Positions 25,148 to 37,135 of a stretch of DNA of 64,000 nt are shown one piece after another (positions within the stretch are counted from its first letter, which is position 1; each line of letters opens with the position of its first letter). Position numbers and translations under genes: made by a program. Under the pieces are notes generated by a model, which saw nothing but the letters and a program-made list of their open reading frames with translations, was not told where the DNA came from and did no database searches. Source of the stretch: Franzmannia pantelleriensis (GTDB lineage: Bacteria > Pseudomonadota > Gammaproteobacteria > Pseudomonadales > Halomonadaceae); NCBI RefSeq assembly GCF_900102875.1, contig NZ_FNGH01000004.1, positions 124,001-188,000 on the forward strand, in the 5' to 3' direction.

Positions 25148-26746
25148 TCAGCCAAACTGGTTCATGGTGTTGTCCTTGCCGCCGGCCTTGAGGGCCCCGG
25201 CGCCGGAGAAGTACTCCTTGTGGTCGTCGCCGATATTGGAGCCAGCCATGTCCTGATGCTTGACGCAGGCCAGGCCGCTGCGAATTTCCTTGCGCTGGAC
25301 ACCAGCGACGTAGGCCAGCATGCCCTCCTCGCCGAAGTAGCCCTTGGCCAGTTCATCGGTGGATAGCGCCGCGGTGTGGTAGGTGGGCAGGGTGATCAGA
25401 TGGTGGAAGATACCCGCTTCACGCGCCGCATCGCGCTGGAAGTTGCGCGTCCATTCGTCGGCCAGCTTGGCCAGCTCAGTGGCGTCATACTCGGCGCTCA
25501 TCAGCTGATCGCGGTCGTAGCCTGATACATCCTTGCCCTCGGCCTGCCAGGCGTCGAATACCTGCTGGCGGAAGTTCAAGGTCCAGTTGAACGACGGCGA
25601 GTTGTTGTAGACCAGCTTGGCATCCGGCACCACTTCACGGATGCGGTCGACCATGCTGGCAATCTGGCCGACATGGGGTTTCTCGGTCTCGATCCACAGT
25701 AGGTCAGCACCGTTCTGCAGGCTGGTGATGCAGTCCAGTACCACGCGGTCCTCGCCGGTGCCCGAACGGAATCGATAGAGGCCGTTGGCCAGGCGCAGCG
25801 GTTTGCGTAGCTCTCCGTCCAGCTTGACCACGCTGTCGCCTTCGCGCACGTCGTCGATGGAGTCGATCGGGGTGGTGTAGAGGAAGCTGTTGTACTGCGC
25901 GGCGAGGTCCCCCGGCTCCTTGCTCACCGGTAGTTTCTGGGTCAGACCGGCGCCCAGGGAGTCGGTGCGCGCCACGATCACGCCGTCGTCGACGCCGAGT
26001 TCGAGGAAGGCATAGCGCACGGCGTTGATCTTGGCCAGGAAGTCCTCATGGGGCACGGTAACCTTGCCGTCCTGGTGGCCGCACTGCTTGACGTCGGAGA
26101 CCTGATTCTCGAGCTGGATGCAGCAGGCCCCGGCTTCGATCATGCGCTTGGCCAGCAGATAGGTCGCCTCTTCGTTGCCGAAGCCGGCATCGATGTCGGC
26201 GATGATCGGTACCACGTGGGTTTCGTAGTTGTCGATGCGCTTCTGCACGGCGCGCACGGTGATGTCATCGCCCTTGGCACGGGCATCATCCAGCTCATGA
26301 AACAGATGACCCAGCTCGCGAGCATCGGCCTGACGCAGGAAGGTGTAGAGCTCTTCGATCAGCGCCGGGACCGAGGTCTTTTCGTGCATTGACTGGTCGG
26401 GCAGCGGGCCGAACTCGGAGCGCAGCGCGGCAATCATCCATCCCGACAGGTACAGGTAGCGCTTCTTGGTGGTGCCGTGGTGGCGCTTGATGGCGATCAT
26501 CTTCTGCTGGCCGATAAAACCGTGCCAGCAGCCCAGCGACTGGGTGTGCTGGCTGGTGTCGGCGTCGTAGTCGGCCATGTCCTGACGCATGATGCCAGCG
26601 GTATAGCGGGCGATGTCGAGGCCAGTCTTGAAGCGGTTCTGGGCTTTCATGCGCGCGGCATACTCGGGATTGATGGCATCCCACTTGCCGCCCTGGGCGT
26701 CACGTAGTCGAGTGATGGTGTTGAGGTCGTCTTGGTAAGCTGACAT
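25148..26746 (-). CDS. aceA: Isocitrate lyase
   Basis: A 532-residue enzyme of the glyoxylate shunt, splitting isocitrate to glyoxylate and succinate for growth on acetate or fatty acids. The active-site motif is seen as KQCGH with catalytic Cys222, preceded by a family Mg-site region IIADIDAGFGNEEA. It belongs to the longer isocitrate lyase class found in Pseudomonas (about 531 residues) rather than the 434-residue E. coli type. AGGA precedes the ATG, and a terminator follows, so it appears monocistronic. Malate synthase is not in this window. Confidence 0.95.
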   Translation of the reverse strand: MSAYQDDLNTITRLRDAQGGKWDAINPEYAARMKAQNRFKTGLDIARYTAGIMRQDMADYDADTSQHTQSLGCWHGFIGQQKMIAIKRHHGTTKKRYLYLSGWMIAALRSEFGPLPDQSMHEKTSVPALIEELYTFLRQADARELGHLFHELDDARAKGDDITVRAVQKRIDNYETHVVPIIADIDAGFGNEEATYLLAKRMIEAGACCIQLENQVSDVKQCGHQDGKVTVPHEDFLAKINAVRYAFLELGVDDGVIVARTDSLGAGLTQKLPVSKEPGDLAAQYNSFLYTTPIDSIDDVREGDSVVKLDGELRKPLRLANGLYRFRSGTGEDRVVLDCITSLQNGADLLWIETEKPHVGQIASMVDRIREVVPDAKLVYNNSPSFNWTLNFRQQVFDAWQAEGKDVSGYDRDQLMSAEYDATELAKLADEWTRNFQRDAAREAGIFHHLITLPTYHTAALSTDELAKGYFGEEGMLAYVAGVQRKEIRSGLACVKHQDMAGSNIGDDHKEYFSGAGALKAGGKDNTMNQFG

Positions 26747-27115
26747 GGGGCCGTCCTTTCTCGTCTATTGCGCTGCAGTATCACGCTATTGGCTTGGTCG
26801 ACTTCACCGGGTGCCTTGGCGTTCGTCTTCTATGCTGCACCTGCGAAGTTGTTTCAGCATTGACCAGGCCATTAACGCTGTCTGTACTGCCTTGGTCGTA
26901 TCAGGCGCCGATATAAAACGAATGTTTAATGGCGACTACAAGAAGCATTGAAACAGTCGTTTTAATGTTTGCCTGTAATGGAACTATGGCCCATGAATAC
27001 TGGCCTCAACAATCATTACTTAGCGGCAGAAGAGGTTGTAGTATGACTACAAGCGAGCCAGGAATAGCTCGCTTTCTGTAGTCAACTTTCCGGATTTTAG
27101 AAAGGCGCAGGTGAA
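26747..27115. promoter_or_regulatory. 369-bp AT-rich intergenic region upstream of aceA
   Basis: This region has no convincing gene; a 68-codon plus-strand frame here lacks a ribosome site. It should hold the aceA promoter (minus strand). Two elements stand out. One is an 8-bp inverted pair TAAAACGA (26914-26921) / TCGTTTTA (26957-26964), with AATGTTT adjacent to each arm. The other is a set of stem-forming segments at 27036-27083 (TTGTAGT, ACTACAA, TGTAGTC and an inner AGCGAGC/GCTCGCT). Either could be a regulator site or RNA structure; neither is assigned. Confidence 0.45.
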
Positions 27116-27547
27116 TCAATCACCTAGGGGGAGGGACATGTTGCGGTGCGGAATGCCGGCGTCGAGGAATTCGTCGCCATAGGCGCTGAAGCCGAGTTGC
27201 TCGTAGAAGGGGATCGCTTGCAGCTGGGCGGCCAGCTCAAGATGGGCGTGACCCTGGCTGCGTGCCGCCTCGATGGCGGCTTCGACCAGGCGTCGGCCAA
27301 GACCCAGGCCGCGCCCCTCTTCGAGGACGGCCACCCGACCCAGATGGCCGTCCGGCAACAGTCGGGCGGTGCCCAGCGCGCGCCCCTGGTGGCGGATCAG
27401 GAAGTGCAGGCAGAAGGCATCACGGCCGTCCCACTCCTCCTCCTGGGGCACCTGCTGCTCGACGATGAATACGATGCGGCGTATCTCGCCGGCCTCGCTG
27501 CCGAGCTCTTCCCAGTCACCCTGTTCAATGCTGATGGCGTCACTCAT
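27116..27547 (-). CDS. GNAT family N-acetyltransferase
   Basis: A 143-residue acetyltransferase. The acetyl-CoA loop is visible in the GRVAVLEEGRGLGLGRRLVEAA segment (motif A, the R/Q-x-x-G-x-G/A pattern), followed by a LELAAQLQAIPFYEQLGF segment typical of the ElaA/YjcF branch. Its start overlaps the roxA stop by four bases (ATGA), so the pair is translated together. The acceptor is unknown. Confidence 0.88.
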   Translation of the reverse strand: MSDAISIEQGDWEELGSEAGEIRRIVFIVEQQVPQEEEWDGRDAFCLHFLIRHQGRALGTARLLPDGHLGRVAVLEEGRGLGLGRRLVEAAIEAARSQGHAHLELAAQLQAIPFYEQLGFSAYGDEFLDAGIPHRNMSLPLGD

Positions 27548-28734
27548 TGGTCATCCTCGTCGTCATCGTCCTCTTGGGGCCAGCTTAGGCTACCACGGTC
27601 ATGCAGCAGCGCGAGCAGCTCGGCGGCGCCGTCGAATTCGAGCAGTGTAGCGTCCAGTGCAGCATCCGACGCCAGCGTCCGAGCCAGCGGTAGTGAGCAG
27701 GACAGGCCATCGCCGTCGACGAACAGCGTGGCACGCTCAGCGTCGAGCGCTCGCCAGGCGAAGCGCGACCCCAGGCTACGCACCAGCTCCTCGCCGTCGT
27801 GTAGTGCCGCAACAAGTTCTTCGATGTCGATGGGTTCGTCGGCGGGCACCAGTTGGTCGACGTACTTGGGCTGGGTCATCGCGCGTCCGAACCACTGTGC
27901 CAGTTGGGCGGGGTCGTCGAGGCTGTCGAGAATCAGCCGGCGCATACGCTCCAGCGCGGCATCGTTGAGCTCGCCGGGATCGGCGGGGAGGGGCATGCCG
28001 GCGTCGCTGAAGCGTTGCGAGGCGGGCAGCGTCTCGCCGACGTAGTCGGCATAGGAGGTCACTGCTTCGTCGGCGGAAGGGGCGCGGAAGCCTACCGAGA
28101 CGGTCATGCAGTCGTCGGAATCGCTGACCCCGTGATGTGCCCAGCCGGGGGGCAAGTAGAGCATGTCGCCGGGCTCGAGGACCCAGTCATCACCGGGGGT
28201 GACGTCGAAGCGCTCGAGGATGCGTAGGTCGATGCCATCAATGATCGGGGCATCGTCGGTGACCCTGCCGCCCAGTTGCCAGCGACGCTGGCCGCTGGCC
28301 TGGAGCAGGAAGACATCATAGTGATCGACGTGGGGGCCTACGCTGCCGCCGGGCGGGGCATAGCTGATCATGATGTCGTCGAGGCGCCAGCGTGGCAGGA
28401 AGTCGAAGTGATCGAGCAGCGCGGCGACCTCGGGCACATAGTGGTCCACGGCTTGGACCAGCAGTGACCAGTCCTCGTCGGGCAGGGCGGCGAAGGTGGC
28501 ATCGTCGAAGGGACCGTGCTGGACTTGCCAAGGGCCATCGCGGCCATGCTCTTCGACCAGGCGAGCCTCGATGCCTTCCTCGCAGGCCAGGCCAGCCAGT
28601 TCGTCGGGGCTCAGTGGGCATTCGAGGTCGGGCAGGGCGCCGCGGATCAGCAGCGGTTTCTGCTGCCAGACGTCGCGCAGGAACTCGCTGGCGGTGAGAC
28701 CGCCGAGCAGTTGTCGCGGGGTATCGGAGGACAT
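27544..28734 (-). CDS. roxA: Ribosomal protein uL16 arginine hydroxylase (RoxA/YcfD family)
   Basis: A 396-residue JmjC-type 2-oxoglutarate/Fe(II) oxygenase. E. coli YcfD hydroxylates Arg81 of ribosomal protein uL16. The iron facial triad is seen as His135 and Asp137 in VGPHVDHYDVFLLQ and a later histidine at about 200 in LPPGWAHHGVSD. Length and the C-terminal winged-helix region agree with the family. Overlap with the downstream acetyltransferase suggests an operon. The gene is separated from purB by a block of tandem repeats. Confidence 0.92.
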   Translation of the reverse strand: MSSDTPRQLLGGLTASEFLRDVWQQKPLLIRGALPDLECPLSPDELAGLACEEGIEARLVEEHGRDGPWQVQHGPFDDATFAALPDEDWSLLVQAVDHYVPEVAALLDHFDFLPRWRLDDIMISYAPPGGSVGPHVDHYDVFLLQASGQRRWQLGGRVTDDAPIIDGIDLRILERFDVTPGDDWVLEPGDMLYLPPGWAHHGVSDSDDCMTVSVGFRAPSADEAVTSYADYVGETLPASQRFSDAGMPLPADPGELNDAALERMRRLILDSLDDPAQLAQWFGRAMTQPKYVDQLVPADEPIDIEELVAALHDGEELVRSLGSRFAWRALDAERATLFVDGDGLSCSLPLARTLASDAALDATLLEFDGAAELLALLHDRGSLSWPQEDDDDEDDQ

Positions 28735-28781
28735 GCGTCGTACCTCGTTGCAAAGTGTGAAGCCGCGGGCAGGCGTCGCGG

Positions 28782-29050
28782 CTGTCCCCGGCGCCGCTCA
28801 TCTTGTCCCACGGCTGATCCGTCGACAGGCCTGCGAGGGGGCGCTGTGAATACCTCCCTGTACGCTACCTTTTGCCATCCCTGGCAAAAACCCCTTCTAT
28901 GGCCTGTCCCCGGCGCCGCTTATGCTGTCCCGCGGCTGACCCGGCGACAGGCCTGCGAGGGGGCGCTGTGAATACGTTCCTGTACGCTACCTTTTGCCAT
29001 CCATGGCAAAAACCCCCTCTACGGCCTGTCTCCGGCGCCGCTTATGCTTA
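28782..29050. repeat. 122-bp tandem direct repeat, about 2.2 copies
   Basis: Two near-identical 122-bp units (28782-28903 and 28904-29025) are followed by a partial third (29026-29050). Each full unit contains a palindrome TTTTGCCA/TGGCAAAA (28870-28889 and 28992-29011). The block fills most of the 340-bp gap (28735-29074) between purB and roxA. Open frames across it are artefacts of the repeat. It looks like an intergenic repeat of the REP type; whether the unit recurs elsewhere in the genome cannot be seen here. Confidence 0.92.
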
Positions 29051-29074
29051 CTAGACTATCTGGGGGCTGGGCGC

Positions 29075-32237
<3,163 letters not shown>

Positions 32238-32337
32238 GGGCGCTCTCGGATTGAGTGGATCGCAAGTGGCCGAAAATTATACCCCATGTCGGTGCGCAGC
32301 TTCATCCTGTGAGGCGCGGGTCGAATACGCTGGGAGT

Positions 32338-32357
32338 AATTGACCGGCCGGCCAGTT
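32338..32357. promoter_or_regulatory. TetR operator 1
   Basis: A 20-bp imperfect inverted repeat, 17 bp upstream of the TetR start codon. It matches the second site (32999-33018) at 18 of 20 positions, which argues strongly that both bind the TetR protein encoded between them. Confidence 0.85.
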
Positions 32358-32374
32358 AGCGCTATGTTCGCCGC

Positions 32375-32980
32375 ATGAATCAGAAACCCCAGACCCGCGA
32401 CCCCGAACTTACCCGTGCCCGCATCCTCGACGCAGCCGAAGCGTTGTTCGTCGAACAGGGCTTTTCCGCCGTCAAGCTAAGCGAGCTGGCGCGTGCTGCT
32501 GGCGTCACCAAGAGCTTGATCCATCACCACTTTGGCAGCAAGGAGCAGCTGTGGCAGGCGGTCAAGAATCGCGCCTTCGAGCGTTACTTCACGGCCCAGA
32601 TGGCGATGCTAGAAGAAGCCAAGGAGCCGGATGCCGCGCTACTGCGCCGCTCGGTGGAAGCCTACTTCCATTTTCTGCGCGACAATCCCGGCGTGGTGCG
32701 CCTGTTCGCCTGGACCCATCTGGAAGGGGACAACCACTGCAGCGAGCTCGACAGCCAGCTCGTCGGGGCAGGGGCCGAGTGGGTACGGCAGACCCAGCTG
32801 CGCGGCCTGCTGCGCGACGACATCAACCCCTCACATGTCATCGCCGTCTTCGTGATGACCTGCACCCAGTGGTTCGAAGCCAAGTGCCATCATGAGAACT
32901 GGCCGGGCATGGGCTCCGATGAAGCGTTTCTGGAGGATTTCCTGAAGATCTTCATGGAAGGCGTAACGCCAAGAGAATGA
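32375..32980 (+). CDS. TetR family regulator of the adjacent RND pump
   Basis: A 201-residue TetR-type repressor. The N-terminal helix-turn-helix (about 12-58) has the standard pattern TRARILDAAEALFVEQGFSA, then LARAAGVTKSLIHHHFGSKEQLW. The C-terminal ligand domain is unassigned. Matching palindromes lie upstream of this gene and between it and the efflux genes, so it most likely represses itself and the pump and is released by a pump substrate. It is AcrR-like in context. Confidence 0.93.
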   Translation: MNQKPQTRDPELTRARILDAAEALFVEQGFSAVKLSELARAAGVTKSLIHHHFGSKEQLWQAVKNRAFERYFTAQMAMLEEAKEPDAALLRRSVEAYFHFLRDNPGVVRLFAWTHLEGDNHCSELDSQLVGAGAEWVRQTQLRGLLRDDINPSHVIAVFVMTCTQWFEAKCHHENWPGMGSDEAFLEDFLKIFMEGVTPRE

Positions 32981-32998
32981 GCATTTTTTTACGTAAAT

Positions 32999-33018
32999 AA
33001 CTGACCGGTCGGCCAGTT
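32999..33018. promoter_or_regulatory. TetR operator 2, upstream of the RND operon
   Basis: A 20-bp inverted repeat AACTG-CCG type (arms AACTGACCG and CGGCCAGTT, one mismatched pair), 41 bp before the adaptor start and directly preceded by an AT-rich stretch (32983-33000) suited to a promoter. It shares 18 of 20 positions with operator 1. Confidence 0.87.
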
Positions 33019-33059
33019 TATAGGTGGCCAGTCAATACCGTTCGAGGGAGGGAAAAGCG

Positions 33060-34136
33060 ATGGCGAGGGGGGGACGTGCAAGCCATGCGGCTTTGCTGAT
33101 GCTGACGGCGGCTCTACTGGCGGGCTGCGATGCGGCACCGGCGCAGAGAGAAGGTGTCGAAGCGCCGCTGCCCAGTGTGCGCAGTGAAGCAGTGCAGTTC
33201 GTGCCGGACGAGGTGCGATATCGCTTTCCTGGCGTGGTGCGAGCCAGCGAGCGTGCGGCCACGGCCTTTCTGCACGGCGGCGTACTGCGCGAGCGCCAGG
33301 TAGTGCTGGGGCAGCGGGTCGAGCAGGGGGAGCCGCTGGCCACGCTGCACAACCCGGCCATGGCGCCGGCGCTCGCCGTCGCCGAGGCGCGGGTGCGTGA
33401 ACTGGATGCCAGCCTGAGCCGTCTAGGGCGCGACGTGGAGCGTGCCCGTACCCTGCGTGAACGCAATCTCAGCGCCGCGAGTGAACTGGATCGACTTAGC
33501 GCGGAACGTGAGGCGGTCGCTCAGGCCCGCGAGCAGGCGCTGGCACAGCGCGACGAGGCTCAGGCGCAGCTCGATGAGCTGACGCTGCGCGCACCGTTCG
33601 CCGCCGTGGTAACCGACCTGGACGCCGAGCCCGGCGATTTCGTTGCGGCCGGCCAGCCGATCATGCAGCTGGCCGGAGTGGCCGAGCGTGAGGTGGAGGT
33701 CCGGGTGCCGGCGAGCCTCGCCTCGCGTCTCGAGCCCGGGCAGGCGGTGAGCGTCATGCCGACGTTCGGTGCCCAGCGGATCGTCGCGGAAATCGTCCAT
33801 GTCGGGCGGGCGGGAGAGAGCATGGCGCCGGTCATCGCTGCGATTCCCGTCCACAGTGCTCCGGCGCTGGGCGAGCCGGTGCGGGTTCAGCTCGAGATCG
33901 CCGCCCGTGCGGTTACGCGGGTGCCGCTGGCGGCGGTGGTCGACCCCGCCGGCAGCGCGCCCTACGTACTGGCGTTGAACGACGACGACACGATTCGGCG
34001 TGTACACGTGATGCCGGGGCGTCTGGCCGGCGGTTGGGTATCGGTCAACGGCGAGGGATTGGCGACGGGTGACCGGGTGGTAACGGCAGGGCAGGGGCGC
34101 CTGGAAGAGGGCATGCGGGTGAGGGTGTTGCCATGA
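33060..34136 (+). CDS. RND efflux periplasmic adaptor (membrane fusion protein)
   Basis: A 358-residue lipoprotein adaptor. The signal sequence ends LLMLTAALLAGC (lipobox). A barrel-sandwich and an alpha-hairpin with heptad-like charge (about 95-165, RVRELDASLSRLGRDVERAR) follow, then beta-barrel domains. It links the inner-membrane pump to an outer-membrane channel; no TolC-type gene is adjacent. GGGAGGG precedes the ATG at 33060. Its stop overlaps the pump start by four bases. Confidence 0.92.
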   Translation: MARGGRASHAALLMLTAALLAGCDAAPAQREGVEAPLPSVRSEAVQFVPDEVRYRFPGVVRASERAATAFLHGGVLRERQVVLGQRVEQGEPLATLHNPAMAPALAVAEARVRELDASLSRLGRDVERARTLRERNLSAASELDRLSAEREAVAQAREQALAQRDEAQAQLDELTLRAPFAAVVTDLDAEPGDFVAAGQPIMQLAGVAEREVEVRVPASLASRLEPGQAVSVMPTFGAQRIVAEIVHVGRAGESMAPVIAAIPVHSAPALGEPVRVQLEIAARAVTRVPLAAVVDPAGSAPYVLALNDDDTIRRVHVMPGRLAGGWVSVNGEGLATGDRVVTAGQGRLEEGMRVRVLP

Positions 34137-37135
34137 GCTGGATGCTCGCCTCGCTGCGCTACAAACGCCTGATCCTGACCGTCACGCTGCTGCTGGCGCT
34201 ACTGGGCCTGGCGGCCTGGGTGGCGATGGACCGTCAGGAGGACCCCTTCTTTCCCTATCGCTTCGGCCAGGTGCTGGTGCCCTATCCCGGCGCGGAGCCG
34301 GAACAGGTCGAGCGGCTGGTGCTCAACCCCCTCGAAGAGGAGTTGGCCCAGGTCGAGGAGGTCAACGACATCATCGGTACCGCGCGTCTCGGCGTGGCCC
34401 ATGTCACCATCGAGATGCACGAGCACGTCTACGACACCGATGCCGCCTGGGAGCAGGTACGTATCGCCGTAAATCGGGCCATGCGGCAGTTCCCCGACGG
34501 CGTGGGCGAGGCGGAGATCAGCGACCGTGACGCCGATACCCACGGCATCGTGCTGGCAGTGACCGGCTCGGACGATCTGCTCGAGCTGCGCGAGGCGGCC
34601 AAGCGCCTGCGCCGTGACCTGTTCCGGCTCAAGGCGGTGTCCCGTATCGACCTGCTCGCCGACCCGGGCCAGCAGGTGGTGGTGGGCTGGGACGATACGC
34701 TGGCCGAGATGACCGGACTCGACGCCCGGGCCCTCGGCGACCAGCTCGCCGCGCGCAACCTGACCTCGCCCGGAGGCACGCTGGAGATGGCAGGGCGCTC
34801 CCTGGTGCTCGACCCGCTCACCGAGTTCGGCTCGCTGGAGGAGCTCGGCGCCACCCCGATTCGTACCCGGCAGGGCGACTTGGTGCCGCTCGGCGAACTC
34901 ACCGACGTCAGCCTGGCCCCCCAGGAGCCCGCCACCGCGCGCATGTGGCATGACGGACGCCCGGCGGTGGCGCTGGGGGTGGTGCTCGCCAACGACCGGG
35001 GCAACGCCGTGCGCTTCGGCAAACAGCTGCGTGCGCTGGTGGATGAGCTGCGTCCCGCCTACGCCCCGCTGGCCATCGAGGAGACTTTCTATCAGCCGCA
35101 CTGGGTGGAGCGCCGCCTGGCGGAGCTGGGCGTCTCGCTGCTGCTGGGGGTTGCCATTCTCGGCGTGCTGCTGTTCCTGGTCATGGGGCTGCGGCTGGGG
35201 CTCGCGGTGATGGTGATCGTGCCGCTGGTGACCTTTTCCGCCCTGGCCTTGTACGCCATGGGCGGCGGTGTGCTGCACCAGATCGCCGTGGCCGGCATGG
35301 TGATTGCGCTGGGCATGCTGGTGGACAACGCCATCGTGATGGTCGAGAACATCCAGTACCACCGCGATCAGGGGGGCTCGGCCATGCAGGCCGTGACCCG
35401 CTCGGTGCGGGAGCTGGCCACGCCCTTGCTGGCGGCGACCGGCACCACGCTGGCCGCTTTCGTGCCGCTGCTGCTTTCCGGCGGCAACACCGCCGACTTC
35501 ACCCGTGCCATACCCATCATGGTGATGCTGACCCTGGCGGTGAGCTACGTCTATGCGGTGTTCGTCACCCCGGTATTCGCCGCCGGTATCCTCAAGCCCC
35601 GGTTGGCGGCACGCCGCGAGCGGCTGCAGGCCATTGGCCAGCGTGTCGGTCGGGTCGCCGTACGCTGGCCGCTGGCGGTGCTGGCAGGGGCGGGCGTTCT
35701 GCTGGTGGCGGCCATCGCCATGCTGCCGCTGCTCGACCAGGACTTTTTCCCCGACACCGACCGCAACCAACTCGTCGTCGACCTCAATTTTCCCGAGGGC
35801 ACCCACCTCGACTACACCGCCTATCAGGCCGAGGTGCTGGCCGCCGAGCTGGTTGCGCGTCCGGCGGTGCAGGCGGTGCACCGTTTCGCCGGCTTCAGCG
35901 GTCCGCGCTTCTACTACAACCTGGTCGAGCAGCCGCGCCAGTCGCACCTGGCGCGGCTGGTAGTGGAGGCCGATAGTGCCGACGATCTGCCCGCGCTGAT
36001 CCGTTGGGTGAGAACCGTGGCAGCGGAGTGGCTGCCCGAGGCCGAGGTAGTAGCGCGCCGGCTGGGGCAGGGGCCGCCGCTGGAAGCGCCGGTGGAGATT
36101 CGCGTATTCGCTGAGGATCGCACCGCCCTGGCCGACGCCGCCGGTGCGATTCTCAGCGTGGTGCGGGCGGCCGAGGGCGCCCGGGATGCGCGGCATCGCC
36201 TGGGCGAGGGGTTGGCCACCCTGCGGGTCGAAACCGACGATGCCCGCGCCGCCGAGTACGGCCTCTCGCGACACGACGTGGCCCTAGCCCTGGCCGGTGC
36301 CAGTCGCGGCATCGAGGTCAGCGCCTGGCGTGCCGGACGCGACCTGGCCCCGCTGCTGGTGCGTGCGCCGGAGGGCGAGCGTTTCTCCGTCGAGGGGCTC
36401 GAAGGGCTACGTCTGACCGCGTCCGACGGGCGTTCGCTACCGCTGGGGGAGATTGCCAACCTGACGCCCGCCTGGCGGCCGGCGGTGATTCAGCATCGTG
36501 GCCTGCAGCGCATGACCGCGGTGCTCGCCGAGGTGGCGGATGGCTGGACCTACGATGGCGTGTTGGGCGAGATCCTGCCGCGCCTGGAGGCGCTGGAACT
36601 GCCGCCCGAGGTCAGCTACAGCATCGGCGGGGCGGCGGAATCTGCCGGCGATGCCAATACTGCGCTGTTCCAGACGCTGCCGTTTGGTGGCCTGCTGCTG
36701 GTGGTCTTCCTGCTCGCCCAGTTTAACTCCTTCCGCCAGCTGTTCATCGTGCTGACCACGCTGCCGCTGGCGATCATCGGCGTGGTGCCGGGGCTGTGGC
36801 TGGCCGGCCAGCCGTTCGGCTTCACCGCCATTCTCGGTGTAGTGGCATTGGTCGGCATCGTGGTCAACAACGCCATCGTGCTGATCGACCTGATGAATGC
36901 CAATCGACGCCAGGGCGAGTCGGTGAGCGAGGCCGTGGTCTCGGCGGTGGCCCGGCGCACGCGGCCGGTGCTGCTCACCACCGCGACTACCGTGGCCGGC
37001 CTGGTGCCGCTGACCCTGACGCAATCGACGCTGTGGCCGCCGATGGCCTGGGCGATCATCTCCGGGCTGGTGGCCTCGACGCTGCTGACCCTGCTGGTGA
37101 TCCCGGCGCTTTACCGGTTGCTGATGCGACCTTAG
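34133..37135 (+). CDS. RND family efflux permease (HAE1-like)
   Basis: A 1000-residue inner-membrane pump with two repeats of six helices and large periplasmic loops, driven by proton influx. Helix 4 reads GMLVDNAIVMVENIQ: the first relay Asp is kept and the second is Asn. The helix 10 relay position, Lys in AcrB, is in a VNNAIVLIDLMN stretch instead. This pattern is known in the SwrC/YerP-like branch, so proton relay is probably altered rather than lost. The gene is about 50 residues shorter than AcrB. The substrates are unknown. Its last four bases overlap the convergent nudJ gene. Confidence 0.92.
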   Translation: MSWMLASLRYKRLILTVTLLLALLGLAAWVAMDRQEDPFFPYRFGQVLVPYPGAEPEQVERLVLNPLEEELAQVEEVNDIIGTARLGVAHVTIEMHEHVYDTDAAWEQVRIAVNRAMRQFPDGVGEAEISDRDADTHGIVLAVTGSDDLLELREAAKRLRRDLFRLKAVSRIDLLADPGQQVVVGWDDTLAEMTGLDARALGDQLAARNLTSPGGTLEMAGRSLVLDPLTEFGSLEELGATPIRTRQGDLVPLGELTDVSLAPQEPATARMWHDGRPAVALGVVLANDRGNAVRFGKQLRALVDELRPAYAPLAIEETFYQPHWVERRLAELGVSLLLGVAILGVLLFLVMGLRLGLAVMVIVPLVTFSALALYAMGGGVLHQIAVAGMVIALGMLVDNAIVMVENIQYHRDQGGSAMQAVTRSVRELATPLLAATGTTLAAFVPLLLSGGNTADFTRAIPIMVMLTLAVSYVYAVFVTPVFAAGILKPRLAARRERLQAIGQRVGRVAVRWPLAVLAGAGVLLVAAIAMLPLLDQDFFPDTDRNQLVVDLNFPEGTHLDYTAYQAEVLAAELVARPAVQAVHRFAGFSGPRFYYNLVEQPRQSHLARLVVEADSADDLPALIRWVRTVAAEWLPEAEVVARRLGQGPPLEAPVEIRVFAEDRTALADAAGAILSVVRAAEGARDARHRLGEGLATLRVETDDARAAEYGLSRHDVALALAGASRGIEVSAWRAGRDLAPLLVRAPEGERFSVEGLEGLRLTASDGRSLPLGEIANLTPAWRPAVIQHRGLQRMTAVLAEVADGWTYDGVLGEILPRLEALELPPEVSYSIGGAAESAGDANTALFQTLPFGGLLLVVFLLAQFNSFRQLFIVLTTLPLAIIGVVPGLWLAGQPFGFTAILGVVALVGIVVNNAIVLIDLMNANRRQGESVSEAVVSAVARRTRPVLLTTATTVAGLVPLTLTQSTLWPPMAWAIISGLVASTLLTLLVIPALYRLLMRP

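Noticed and set aside
26745-26951. A 68-codon plus-strand frame upstream of aceA
   Set aside because: No ribosome site, it overlaps the aceA start and likely promoter, and its composition is not protein-like.
28519-29054. Plus-strand frames with repeated peptide blocks over the purB-roxA gap
   Set aside because: The repetition is explained by the 122-bp DNA repeat; there are no ribosome sites and the frames run antisense into roxA.
34199-36274. A 691-codon open frame antisense to the RND pump
   Set aside because: It mirrors the GC-rich codon structure of a clear RND gene, has no family features, and is rich in His/Gln/Arg as antisense frames are.
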